Assembly (NCBI RefSeq): GCF_042665255.1 | Contig: NZ_JBHTCD010000023.1 | Reading direction: 5' to 3' (one strand) | Source of the DNA: Insolitispirillum peregrinum | GTDB lineage: Bacteria > Pseudomonadota > Alphaproteobacteria > Rhodospirillales > Rhodospirillaceae | DNA: 64,000 nt | Shown: positions 44,201-51,576 of the stretch, in pieces | How the letters are laid out: the number at the start of each line of letters is the position of its first letter | How positions within the stretch are numbered: position 1 is the stretch's first letter | Notes under the pieces: model-generated | What the model was told of the DNA's origin: nothing | Database searches by the model: none | Seen by the model: only the letters and a program-made list of their open reading frames with translations | Translations under genes and position numbers: made by a program

Positions 44201-44465
44201 CGATCAGCGCCTTTGCCAATGCCTTGATACGATTGTTGCCATGGTCGCGGTTGCGCCGCATCCCCCGCGCTTGCCTTCGGTTGACAGCCAGGGATTCTCC
44301 GACACGTCCATCCGCCGCCGGTTCGCGGCCATCAGGAATAATCCGCACCCCGGCATCGGCCAGTCGCCAGTCGCTCCAGTCAGGATCGTGTCCCTCGGAA
44401 AACGTAAAAGCACACCAGCCAATCGAATTGGTACCCAGATCAAGCCCCAGCTTCCACACCGCCAT
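41241..44465 (-). CDS. cas9: CRISPR-associated endonuclease Cas9, type II-C
   Basis: RNA-guided DNA endonuclease, 1074 residues, the compact size of type II-C. RuvC-I is KLGLDLGTNSIGW with Asp9. An Arg-rich bridge helix NRRQARGMRRNR follows at about residues 62-73. RuvC-II is IQVELSRDL with Glu554. HNH is EVEVEHLLPRSRTLDDG with His640 and DANRLKGNRTPYEAF with Asn663. RuvC-III is RHHTVDAFVIGL with Asp783. All catalytic positions are filled; the residue before the HNH His is Glu rather than the more usual Asp. ATG 44465 is chosen (AAGG six bases upstream); an in-frame ATG ten codons earlier lacks conserved sequence. No cas4 or csn2 is present. Confidence 0.96.
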   Translation of the reverse strand: MAVWKLGLDLGTNSIGWCAFTFSEGHDPDWSDWRLADAGVRIIPDGREPAADGRVGESLAVNRRQARGMRRNRDHGNNRIKALAKALIGYGLLPVEDSQRSALLTESPYQLRALAVTTGHPLTAHQLGRALLHLGVRRGFLSNRKTDKADDDATVFKQKISQLHRALQYRVLTSADLDAIPENTPPAQTPWTLGEFLWQREQAGLMIRFRGEQGDLYPDRAMYRAEFDRIRAVQAPFHPSLTAEDWDRLRDNHILFQHPLRPVERGACSFYPQHPRTFRDTPIAQEFRIYKELSILRVIMPDQSSQRLTAGQYRAIADVLGRQEKATFAGIRKLKGTDGTPLFPKESRFNIEDDRRKHLEGNRVATALRKSSKANILMPLWDTLPDSMLNDIFERLHNPVDNGRIMDDAALVGSLVRDFGLTNAAAHALMELPLGALTTSYSRQAMEDLLPIMATQGLDEYDAAVELLGEDEAKRRLAGFQASETLYERLPYYGEVLRGSLLGADPRKPEDSDPEGHYGKIGNPTVHIALNQVRKLVNELIDRFGEPPATIQVELSRDLKLPKVKREAISSQIAKNEKANKNRIDQWKVMTNGAEPTAADLRKIKLWEELARDEVARRCVFTGRVISAQHLVNGEVEVEHLLPRSRTLDDGMNNLTLSFRDANRLKGNRTPYEAFGHNQHAEQGIVWAEVLGRAKGLSPAKAARFGASAMDDWEVGTDFIARQMTDTAFISRAARRYLTAVCEDVMPAPGRLTAMIRSQWRLNGLLSDDNQKNRNDHRHHTVDAFVIGLANRSMLQRVSSAMSHDREQVRLPDLPDPLRQALRDRLNSLAVSFKPDHGGSGAMFNETAYGFVKAPDGRKPEYNLVTRKRLDALSEKELDAIRDGQWRAQVREYLEENAKKSLSDDKERQRLLAEFGQKHGVRSIRILVKNDSVEPVKSAPYKGYAKGSYACCDVWSMPEGKKGKWKAGSFRWEGKFWSYGECANGIPPLPATGKPHPAAKFITRLFKNDVIAVAEGGRDVLYRVAGFNTAANKLDIRPMLIAESDRRFVSINVLKTQQLRKASISPSGVVQVPS

Positions 44466-44496
44466 TCTCCACCTTAACGTGTTTGTGTGGATCATA

Positions 44497-44525
44497 TTGA
44501 CGGATGGACTGTTTCATGACAACAT
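44497..44525 (+). promoter_or_regulatory. Putative tracrRNA promoter
   Basis: TTGACG (44497-44502) and CAACAT (44520-44525) are separated by 17 bases. The predicted start at about 44532 coincides with the first base of the anti-repeat. The -10 box is a weak match. It faces away from cas9 in a 67-base shared region. Confidence 0.5.
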
Positions 44526-44531
44526 GCTCGC

Positions 44532-44612
44532 GTTGTTCAGAAAATGCGGTCAGCCTGTTAACACGGCTGATGCCACTAAATGCGAAAGCGGGCTCTGGCC
44601 CGCTTTTGTTTT
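44532..44612 (+). ncRNA. tracrRNA
   Basis: Positions 44532-44552 (21 bases) are an exact reverse complement of repeat positions 10-30. Positions 44553-44562 continue the pairing with repeat positions 1-9 through three to four G-U wobbles and one bulged U, so the anti-repeat spans almost the whole repeat. A short GGC-TGAT-GCC hairpin (44565-44574) follows, then terminator arms AAAGCGGGC and GCCCGCTTTT (44585-44607) and TTTTGTTTTG. Length about 80 bases. It lies beside cas9 on the opposite strand, as in many II-C loci, and is convergent with the RpiR gene. Confidence 0.9.
44585..44612 (+). terminator. Terminator of tracrRNA
   Basis: Arms GCGGGC and GCCCGC, extended by an AAA/TTT pairing, enclose a TCTG loop. 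TTTTGTTTTG follows on the plus strand. Confidence 0.85.
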
Positions 44613-44626
44613 GTCTCCCCCACACC

Positions 44627-45493
44627 CTACCGCCGCTCGAAATCCCCGAAACGGTCTTGCAGGCGGCGGATGGCCTTGCTGCGCTCCAGCACGCTTTCGC
44701 CCTGCACGGCGATGGCGCTGGTCACCAGCAAATCCAGCAACGCCGCCAGCGGCATGAAGGAATCCCACGCCCGCCAGCTCATCGCCGGAATGCTGAGGGT
44801 AACGGCCCCCTCGGCCTGCCCCCAGTCACAGTGGGTATCGGTGATCAGCAAAACCGGGATACCTGCGGCACAGGCTTCGTCAAACAACACCTGCGACTTG
44901 CTGGCAAAGCGGCGACAGTCGATCAGCACCAGCAAGCGCCCGGCGGGATCGCCGTCGAACAGCTCCAGATAGGTTCCGTTCAGGCCATCCATATAGCGGA
45001 CCGTCGGCCGAACATAGGACATCTGTTCGGAAAAATAGCGGGCGATACCGCTGATATTCTGAAAAGAGGCGATAAACACACTGCCAGCCTGCGTCAGGCG
45101 ACGCACGGCCTCGTCCCATTCCGGGCTGTGGGACAGCTTGTTCAGGCTTTGCAGGGCTTCGATTTGCTGGATCACCATCCCGGACACCAAACGCCCGTTC
45201 CCCTGATCGCGCCGCAGGTCATCGACCGTATCCTGCAACTCCCACGCCGAGCTGATCGGGCCGTGGCGCAGTTCGGATTTCAGGGCGTCCAGACTGCCAT
45301 ACCCCAACTCGCGCAGGTAGCGGGTGACGGTCATCGCACTCAGCCCGACATGGGCGGCGATGGAGGCGGCCGTCTCGAACGGAATGGTCGCCAGATTCTG
45401 GGCAAAGTACTCCGACAGCAAGCGCCCGGCCTTGGTGCGGCGGGCCTCGGGGGATTGGAACACGGCAAGAAGACTATCCATCACATCCCGCAT
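44627..45493 (-). CDS. MurR/RpiR family transcriptional regulator
   Basis: A 288-residue regulator with an N-terminal RpiR helix-turn-helix (AASIAAHVGLSAMTVTRYLRELGYGSLDALK, about 43-73) and a C-terminal SIS domain that normally binds a phosphosugar or related ligand. It starts three bases after the dmpA-like stop, so the two form one operon. An inverted repeat TGTTAGTCAA/TTGACTAACA in the divergent region at 46649-46691 is its best candidate operator. Confidence 0.88.
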   Translation of the reverse strand: MRDVMDSLLAVFQSPEARRTKAGRLLSEYFAQNLATIPFETAASIAAHVGLSAMTVTRYLRELGYGSLDALKSELRHGPISSAWELQDTVDDLRRDQGNGRLVSGMVIQQIEALQSLNKLSHSPEWDEAVRRLTQAGSVFIASFQNISGIARYFSEQMSYVRPTVRYMDGLNGTYLELFDGDPAGRLLVLIDCRRFASKSQVLFDEACAAGIPVLLITDTHCDWGQAEGAVTLSIPAMSWRAWDSFMPLAALLDLLVTSAIAVQGESVLERSKAIRRLQDRFGDFERR

Positions 45494-45496
45494 GGC

Positions 45497-46591
45497 TCAG
45501 GAAAACAGCGACGCCAAGTATGCGCCATCCAGCGCTTCGACAAAACGCCCCTTGCGCCCCAGACAGGGCGTTGCCGCCAGCATGGCGTTCAGGACCGCCT
45601 CGTCAACCGCCTCGACCACCGCCATGAACATCGGGTCCAGCAGGTCATTGCCGACAGCGGTGAAAGACAACTCCGGCGGCTCGGGGAGAGGTCCGGGAGA
45701 GTTGGCGGTGCTGAAGGCCAGAAAGATATCGCCCGAGTTGTTGCCCGATGGCGTACCGCCGCGACCAATGCCGATTGCCGACCGTCGCGCCAGCCGTTGT
45801 AACTGGATCGGCAGCAAGGGCGCATCGGTGGCCACAATGGCAATGATCGAGCCTTTTTCCTGCGTCCATACCGCCTTTCCCGGCAACGCCTTGCCGACCG
45901 GCTTGCCGCACACCGTCAGCCATGGGCGCAGGCCGTGGTTCGCCTGCACCAGCACGCCAACGGTATAGTCCTTCCCTTTCAGGGTCACCACGCGCGAGGC
46001 AGTGCCGGTTCCGCCCTTGTACTCATAGGCGATCATCCCGGTGCCACCGCCGACACTGCCTTCGGCCACCGGCCCCGCCGTGGCGGCATCAATGGCGGCC
46101 AGCACATGATCTTCGGTGACCGACTGGGCGTAGATGTCATTCAGCCAGCCATCATAGGTCTCGGCGGCGACCGGCAGCAGCCATAGCCCGTGTCGGTCAA
46201 GGCGTGGGCCAAACTCGCGGATCATCCAGCGAATGGTGCCATGGTGCGCCCGCCCCAGAGACAGGCTGTTGGTGATGGTGATCGGCCCGGTGAACCAGCC
46301 TGCTTCGTGCAGCCAGTGCGTTCCGGTCATTTCCCCATTGCCGTTCATCGCAAAGGCCCCTCCCCACACTGGCGCCAGCAAGTCCTGTGATGGACGTGGC
46401 AAAATGGCGGTGACGCCGGTGTGCAGGGCCGGGTTGGCGGGATCGGTCAGGGTGGTCATGCCAACCGTGACTCCTGCCACGTCGGTGATGGCGTTATGCA
46501 GGCCGGTCCGGCCCGGCACGGGCAGGCCCAATCCACGGGCACGCAACGAGCCGGACGGCGAGACCAGAGCAGGATCGGGCGATGGAGACAT
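45497..46591 (-). CDS. P1 family peptidase (DmpA/L-aminopeptidase D-esterase type)
   Basis: A 364-residue Ntn-fold aminopeptidase. The autocleavage site lies in RGGTPSGNNSGDIFLAFS, where the Ser becomes the N-terminal nucleophile. Other conserved parts are TDVAGVTVGMTTL, GAFAMNGNGEMTGTHWL, TITNSLSLGRAHHGTI and EGSVGGGTGMIAYEYKGG. Family members release N-terminal residues from beta- or D-amino-acid peptides and amides. It is divergent to an ABC transporter and precedes the RpiR gene, suggesting it hydrolyses the imported compound. Confidence 0.88.
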   Translation of the reverse strand: MSPSPDPALVSPSGSLRARGLGLPVPGRTGLHNAITDVAGVTVGMTTLTDPANPALHTGVTAILPRPSQDLLAPVWGGAFAMNGNGEMTGTHWLHEAGWFTGPITITNSLSLGRAHHGTIRWMIREFGPRLDRHGLWLLPVAAETYDGWLNDIYAQSVTEDHVLAAIDAATAGPVAEGSVGGGTGMIAYEYKGGTGTASRVVTLKGKDYTVGVLVQANHGLRPWLTVCGKPVGKALPGKAVWTQEKGSIIAIVATDAPLLPIQLQRLARRSAIGIGRGGTPSGNNSGDIFLAFSTANSPGPLPEPPELSFTAVGNDLLDPMFMAVVEAVDEAVLNAMLAATPCLGRKGRFVEALDGAYLASLFS

Positions 46592-46648
46592 GGGGGAACC
46601 TCGCAGGCAGGGAAGCAGAACAGGGCAAACGATGCTCTGACCGACACA

Positions 46649-46691
46649 TGTTAGTCAATCAACATTTTCAGAAAAATATTGTTGACTAACA
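46649..46691. promoter_or_regulatory. Inverted repeat in the divergent dmpA/ABC promoter region
   Basis: TGTTAGTCAA (46649-46658) and TTGACTAACA (46682-46691) are perfectly complementary across a 23-base centre rich in A and T. Beside each arm is a CAACA or TGTTG echo. It lies between the divergently transcribed peptidase-regulator pair and the transporter genes, where a regulator controlling both would bind. Confidence 0.65.
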
Positions 46692-46779
46692 TTCCCTCTC
46701 TCCATCACACTTGCACAAATGATGGGCGGAAAAATCATCGCTCAAATTTTATGCATCACGATCAAAGGACGCCTCCCCC

Positions 46780-47898
46780 ATGATGTCCGTCCCCCCATTC
46801 CCCGTTCCAGGCACCACGCCCATCGTCCGCGTCTCTGCTGCCTCCAAAACCTTCCACACTCCCGACGGGCGGCTGGTCGAAGCCCTGAAGGCGGTCAGCC
46901 TCGACATTCCGGCTGGCAGGTTCACCACCCTGCTCGGGCCATCCGGCTGCGGCAAGACCACGCTGTTGCGCCTGATCGGCGGCTTTGAGGAACCGACTGG
47001 CGGCGGCATCTTCATCGATGGCAAGCTGATGGAAGGTATCCCGGCCCATCACCGCCCGACCAACACCGTTTTTCAGCACTATGGCCTGTTCCCTCACCTG
47101 ACGGTGGCAGGCAACGTTGCTTACGGGCTGGAAATCGCCAAGGTGCCGAAAGCCGAAATCCGCCAGCGGGTCGCGGAAGCGCTGGAGATGGTCCGCCTGC
47201 CGGGGATGGAAACGCGCAAGATCACCCAGCTTTCCGGCGGCCAGCAACAGCGGGTGGCGCTGGCGCGGGCATTGGTCCTGCGCCCCAAGATCCTGCTGCT
47301 GGACGAGCCGATGGCCGCGCTGGACCGGAAACTGCGGAAGGAGATGCAGACCGAGTTGAAACGCCTGCAACACGAACTGGGCATTGCCTTTCTGTGCGTC
47401 ACCCACGATCAGGAAGAAGCCCTGTCGATGTCCGATCTGGTGGTGGTGATGAATCGCGGCCAGATCGAACAGCAAGGAACGCCGCGCCAGATTTACGACC
47501 AGCCGGAAACGGAATTTGTCGCTGGCTTTGTGGGGGAAATCTCGCTGTTCCGGGGGCGAATCACCAACAACAGCCTGCAAACGGACGCAGGCACCACCCT
47601 TTTGCTTGATGCCTCCGGCCTTGAGTCATCGCCGGATCAGCCGGTGACCGCCTGCCTGCGTCCCGAGAAACTGGCGCTGGCGAAGCCTGACAGCACCACT
47701 CCCTTGCTGCATGGCACCGTCCGCGACGCCACCTATCTCGGCACATCGACGCGCCTTGAGGTCAGTCTGGGCACCAGCGAGGGCGACGTGAGCGACAGCG
47801 TGATTGCCACCCTGCACGATGACAGCCCGGCGATCGGTCAGCCGATCACCCTGACCTATTCCCCCGCCGATGTGCGCTTGCTCCGCCACCAAGGTTAA
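46780..47898 (+). CDS. ABC transporter ATP-binding protein (PotA type)
   Basis: The 372-residue ATPase subunit of a spermidine/putrescine-type importer. Walker A is LLGPSGCGKTTLLRLIGG, the Q-loop is VFQHYGLFPHLTV, the signature is QLSGGQQQRVALARAL, Walker B is KILLLDEPMAALD and the H-loop is CVTHDQEEAL. A C-terminal TOBE domain starts at about residue 270. AAGGA lies nine bases before ATG 46780. First gene of a four-gene transporter operon. The real substrate is unknown. Confidence 0.9.
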   Translation: MMSVPPFPVPGTTPIVRVSAASKTFHTPDGRLVEALKAVSLDIPAGRFTTLLGPSGCGKTTLLRLIGGFEEPTGGGIFIDGKLMEGIPAHHRPTNTVFQHYGLFPHLTVAGNVAYGLEIAKVPKAEIRQRVAEALEMVRLPGMETRKITQLSGGQQQRVALARALVLRPKILLLDEPMAALDRKLRKEMQTELKRLQHELGIAFLCVTHDQEEALSMSDLVVVMNRGQIEQQGTPRQIYDQPETEFVAGFVGEISLFRGRITNNSLQTDAGTTLLLDASGLESSPDQPVTACLRPEKLALAKPDSTTPLLHGTVRDATYLGTSTRLEVSLGTSEGDVSDSVIATLHDDSPAIGQPITLTYSPADVRLLRHQG

Positions 47899-47908
47899 GG
47901 ATGCCGTC

Positions 47909-48823
47909 ATGACCTCTGCGTCCCCACCACCCATTCCCCGCCGCCCCCTGCTCCGTCCAGGCATGGGCAAGCTGGCTCCGGGCTTTTTCCTGTTCCTCTG
48001 CCTGTTTCTGGCCCCGGTGCTGATTGTTGTGGTGTACAGCCTGCTGACCCGTGGCACCTATGGCGGGGTGGTATGGCAGATTGATCTGGACTCCTATGCC
48101 CGTGTCCTTGGCCTGCCCAACGAAGACGAGTTGCGCGACCGGGATTTTGTTTATCTCGGCATCTTTGCCAAATCGGCGATGGTCGCCGCCGCCACCGCGG
48201 GTTTGACCCTGCTGATGGCCTTTCCCGCCGCCTGGTACATTGCCCGCCAGCCTGACCGGCGCAAGTTCATGCTGTTGACGCTGGTCACCCTGCCCTTTTT
48301 CGTCAATGCGCTGGTGCGGGTCTATGCCTGGATGCTGATCCTGCGCGCAGACGGCCTGATCAACAACCTGCTGATGGCGGGCGGTCTGATTGATCAGCCC
48401 CTGCACCTGATCTACACGCCGGGTGCGGTGGTGGTGGCGATGGTGTACCAGTACCTGCCGTTCATGGTGCTGCCGCTGTTTGCCTCGCTGGAGAAGATGG
48501 ACCTGCGTCTACTGGAAGCCTCGCGTGATCTGGGAGCCAGCGGCAGCACCACCTTTCGCCGCGTGGTTCTGCCGCTGGCCATGCCGGGGATTGTGGCTGG
48601 CATGGTGCTGGTGTTCGTGCCGGCCTTTGGCAACTTCCTTGCGCCAACCCTGATCGGGGGTGCGAAGGACCTGCAACTCGGCCCCTTGCTGGCGCAAGCC
48701 TTTCTGTCGGCCCGCGACTGGCCGTTCGGGTCGGCCATCGCCACCCTGCTGAGTGCCGTGGTGCTGCTGTGCCTGTTCGTGATGGCGCGCAGTGAAGGCC
48801 GCCAGACCAAGGAGGTCGTGTGA
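47909..48823 (+). CDS. ABC transporter permease (PotB type)
   Basis: A 304-residue inner-membrane subunit with about six helices and the coupling-helix motif EASRDLGASGSTTFRRVVLPLAMPGI that contacts the ATPase. The start is ATG 47909, with AAGGA about seven bases upstream. Its stop overlaps the next gene's start (TGATG). The first periplasmic loop holds an LDSYARVLGLPNEDEL-type region typical of PotB. Confidence 0.88.
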   Translation: MTSASPPPIPRRPLLRPGMGKLAPGFFLFLCLFLAPVLIVVVYSLLTRGTYGGVVWQIDLDSYARVLGLPNEDELRDRDFVYLGIFAKSAMVAAATAGLTLLMAFPAAWYIARQPDRRKFMLLTLVTLPFFVNALVRVYAWMLILRADGLINNLLMAGGLIDQPLHLIYTPGAVVVAMVYQYLPFMVLPLFASLEKMDLRLLEASRDLGASGSTTFRRVVLPLAMPGIVAGMVLVFVPAFGNFLAPTLIGGAKDLQLGPLLAQAFLSARDWPFGSAIATLLSAVVLLCLFVMARSEGRQTKEVV

Positions 48824-49677
48824 TGTCAGCTCGTCCCTCGCCCCTGAAAGCCGCCCTGCTGGCTCACCTGTGGCTGTTCTTTTTGTTCCTCTACCTGCCA
48901 ATTGCCATGCTGGTGGTCTATTCCTTTAATGACAATGCCGTCAGCATGATGACGTGGAACGGCTTTACCTTTGACTGGTACTGGCGGGTGCTCGCCAATA
49001 TTGGACTGATCAGTCCATCCAGCGATCTGGCCGGATCGGGCAATCTGCAGCTTTACTCGGACCCCAACCTCGGCCCGGCGGCACTGAACAGTGTGATCGT
49101 GGCGCTGGGCTCGGCCAGTCTGGCCACCGTCATCGGCACCCTCAGCGCGCTGGGGCTGGCGCGATGCACGTTCCCCGGCAAGCTGGCCTATCGTACCGCG
49201 CTGTACCTGCCGATCGTGATCCCCGATATCGTGCTGGGGATTGCCCTGCTGGTGTTCCTGGCCGCCCTTTCCTTTCCGCTGGGTCGGGTCTCGGTGATCC
49301 TTGCCCACACGGTGTTTCTTGCCTCTTACGTGACCGTGGTGGTTGGTGCCCGTCTGGCCGGGATGAACACCGCCCTCGAAGAAGCCTCGGCCGATCTCGG
49401 GGCTTCGCCGTGGATCACCTTCTGGCGTGTCACCTTTCCCCAGCTTGTTCCCGGTATCGTCGGCGGCTTTTTGCTGTCGGTGGTGATTTCCTTCGACGAT
49501 CTGGTGATTGCCTATTTCACCAGTGGTGTCGGGGCGACCACCCTGCCGGTGTACCTGTTCGGTGCCATCAAGCGCAATGTCTCGCCCGAGATCAACGCGA
49601 TTTCGGTCCTGATGATGCTGTTGTCGATGGTGATCGTCGCCCTTGCCCTGTGGGTACGCCGTCCGGCACGGACGTAA
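48823..49677 (+). CDS. ABC transporter permease (PotC type)
   Basis: The second permease, 284 residues with about six helices, the PotC-type opening FLYLPIAMLVVYSFND, and the EAA coupling motif EEASADLGASPWITFWRVTFPQLVPGI. ATG 48823 is chosen because AAGGAGG lies seven bases upstream; a GTG one codon earlier is in frame. It pairs with the PotB-type permease to form the channel. Confidence 0.88.
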   Translation: MSARPSPLKAALLAHLWLFFLFLYLPIAMLVVYSFNDNAVSMMTWNGFTFDWYWRVLANIGLISPSSDLAGSGNLQLYSDPNLGPAALNSVIVALGSASLATVIGTLSALGLARCTFPGKLAYRTALYLPIVIPDIVLGIALLVFLAALSFPLGRVSVILAHTVFLASYVTVVVGARLAGMNTALEEASADLGASPWITFWRVTFPQLVPGIVGGFLLSVVISFDDLVIAYFTSGVGATTLPVYLFGAIKRNVSPEINAISVLMMLLSMVIVALALWVRRPART

Positions 49678-49719
49678 TCCCCTTTTCCTTTTCTCCCCCC
49701 GACCTGATGGAGTTTGCTC

Positions 49720-50778
49720 ATGCGTCGTTTGCGTCACCTTGCCGCCGCCTCGCTGACCGCCATGGCGATTGCGGCTGGCCTGCCCTCGGCCCCGGCCAGC
49801 GCGGCTCAGGAACTGCATCTTTACAACTGGACCATCTACATTGACCCCGCGGTGGTTGACGACTTCCAGAAAGAAAGCGGGATCAAGGTCACCCTCGACA
49901 ACTATGGCACCAACGAGGAAATGCTGGCCAAGGTGCAGGCCGGGGCCGATGGCTATGACATCGTGTTCCCGTCAGTGTTCATGCAGGACATCATGAGCCA
50001 GTTGAACCTGCTGGGGAATCCCGGGCTGAAGGGCCTCGACGGCTATAACAATCTGGACCAGAAATACTTCATCGCCAAAAGCGACCCGCAGCACGAAATC
50101 TGCCTGCCCTATAACTGGGGCACCACCGGCCTGATCTATAACAAGGCCCTGACCAAAGGACAGGCTGTCGATAGCTGGAAGGTAATCTTCGAGCCGCCCG
50201 AAGCCTTGCGCGGCAAGATTGCCGTGCTGGATGACGTGCGGGAAACCATCGGAGCTGCGTTGGTTTACAATGGCTTCTCGTTCAATTCTACCGATCCGAA
50301 GGAACTGGCCAAGGCACGGGACACCATCGCCAAGGCCAAGCCCTATTGGGCGGCGATGCTGACCGACGGCATCGGCGACAAGGTGATCAACGGCGACTTT
50401 GCCGTGGCGCAATGGTGGTCCGGCTCGGCGGCGCAGACGGTGGCCTCCAAGCCCGATGCGGTTGGCTATGTGATCCCCAAGGAAGGGGCCAACGGGTTCC
50501 AGGAACAGATGTGCATGCTGGCCAAGGCCCCCAATGTTGCCTCGGCCAAGGCGTTCTTCAGCTACATGATGCGCCCGGATGTGGCCGCCAAGAATACCAA
50601 CTGGCTGCATGGCGGCACCACCAACAAGGCGGCTCTGACGATGGTCAACCCGGCACTGCGCAGTGATCCGAACCTTTATCCGTCCGACGAGGTTCGCCAG
50701 CGTCTGCATCTGGTGCAGGATCTGGGCGACAAAATCCGCCTGTACGATGCGGTGTGGACCAAGATCAAGGCTGAATAA
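49720..50778 (+). CDS. Periplasmic substrate-binding protein (PotD/PotF type)
   Basis: A 352-residue extracellular solute-binding protein with a cleavable signal peptide ending at APASAAQE. The mature start QELHLYNWTIYIDPAVVDDFQKE is the PotD family signature, and YDIVFPSVFMQDIM and ICLPYNWGTTGLIYN follow. The start is ATG 49720, with TGGAG eight bases upstream. Relatives bind spermidine or putrescine, but the neighbouring peptidase and amidohydrolase suggest another cationic or amide compound. Confidence 0.9.
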   Translation: MRRLRHLAAASLTAMAIAAGLPSAPASAAQELHLYNWTIYIDPAVVDDFQKESGIKVTLDNYGTNEEMLAKVQAGADGYDIVFPSVFMQDIMSQLNLLGNPGLKGLDGYNNLDQKYFIAKSDPQHEICLPYNWGTTGLIYNKALTKGQAVDSWKVIFEPPEALRGKIAVLDDVRETIGAALVYNGFSFNSTDPKELAKARDTIAKAKPYWAAMLTDGIGDKVINGDFAVAQWWSGSAAQTVASKPDAVGYVIPKEGANGFQEQMCMLAKAPNVASAKAFFSYMMRPDVAAKNTNWLHGGTTNKAALTMVNPALRSDPNLYPSDEVRQRLHLVQDLGDKIRLYDAVWTKIKAE

Positions 50779-50809
50779 AAAAGAATATACTGTATGATCT
50801 TACGCTGCT

Positions 50810-50841
50810 GCCCGGCGTTCCCCTGACGCCGGGCCTCTTTT
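50810..50841 (+). terminator. Terminator of the ABC transporter operon
   Basis: Arms GCCCGGCGT and ACGCCGGGC enclose a 7-base loop, followed by CTCTTTT. It lies 31 bases after the binding-protein stop and just before the amidohydrolase gene, which may be read through or have its own promoter. Confidence 0.8.
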
Positions 50842-50856
50842 CCCCGGAGCCCCCTC

Positions 50857-51564
50857 ATGCGCCTTGCCGCCTACCAGTGCCGAGCCCTGACCGGGGACAT
50901 TGCCGCCAACCTGCACCGTCTCGATCGCATTGCCTGCGCCGCCAGTGCCGCCGAGGCCGATGCGCTGGTGGTGCCAGAGCTGTACCTGACCGGCTATTGT
51001 CTGGGGGACCGGATGAGTGAATTCGCCATGTCACCCGATGCCGCCGCGCTACAGGAAGTGTCTGCCATTGCCCGTCGCCATGCGGTGGCGCTGGTGGTGG
51101 GCTATCCCGAACTGCGGGCTGGCTCGGTTTATAATACTGCCGCCCTGTGGGATCGCAGCGGAGCCTTGTTGAGCCGCTATCGCAAGATCAATCTGTTTGG
51201 CGATGAAGAAAAACGGCTTTTCCGCCCCGGCGATGCCACCGAGACCACCGCTATCGCCGGAATGAGCGTCGGCATGCTGATTTGCTATGACGTCGAATGC
51301 CCCGCCGCTGCCCGTTCGTTGGCCGATGATGGTGTCCAGGTCATTCTGGCCCCAACGGCCAACATGCTGCCCTACCGTGCTGCCGCCATCACCGCCCCCC
51401 GTGCCCGTGCGCTGGAAAGCGGGGCGGCGCTGGTTTACGCCAACTATACCGGCGATGAAGGCCCCCTGACCTATACCGGCCTGAGCGTCATCGTCGGCGC
51501 GGACGGTGAAGACCGCGCCCGCGCCGGAGACCAGGGCGAAGCCCTGCTGATTGCCGAGGTATAG
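50857..51564 (+). CDS. Carbon-nitrogen hydrolase (nitrilase superfamily)
   Basis: A 235-residue amidase-type enzyme, slightly short for the superfamily. The Glu-Lys-Cys triad is visible: VVPELYLTGY (Glu), YRKINLFGDEEKRLF (Lys) and MLICYDVECP (Cys). It follows the polyamine-type transporter by 78 bases on the same strand, so a role in hydrolysing the imported compound or a carbamoyl/amide intermediate is likely. The exact substrate cannot be read from sequence. Confidence 0.85.
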   Translation: MRLAAYQCRALTGDIAANLHRLDRIACAASAAEADALVVPELYLTGYCLGDRMSEFAMSPDAAALQEVSAIARRHAVALVVGYPELRAGSVYNTAALWDRSGALLSRYRKINLFGDEEKRLFRPGDATETTAIAGMSVGMLICYDVECPAAARSLADDGVQVILAPTANMLPYRAAAITAPRARALESGAALVYANYTGDEGPLTYTGLSVIVGADGEDRARAGDQGEALLIAEV

Positions 51565-51576
51565 GTTACGGCCCGG

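Noticed and set aside
41241..44612. CRISPR subtype II-A or II-B
   Set aside because: No csn2 or cas4 is present, Cas9 is only 1074 residues, and the gene order cas9-cas1-cas2 is that of II-C.
39280..44620. Integrative island inserted at tRNA-Ser
   Set aside because: No integrase gene and no duplicated tRNA 3' end could be found near 44.6 kb, so an att-bounded island is not supported.
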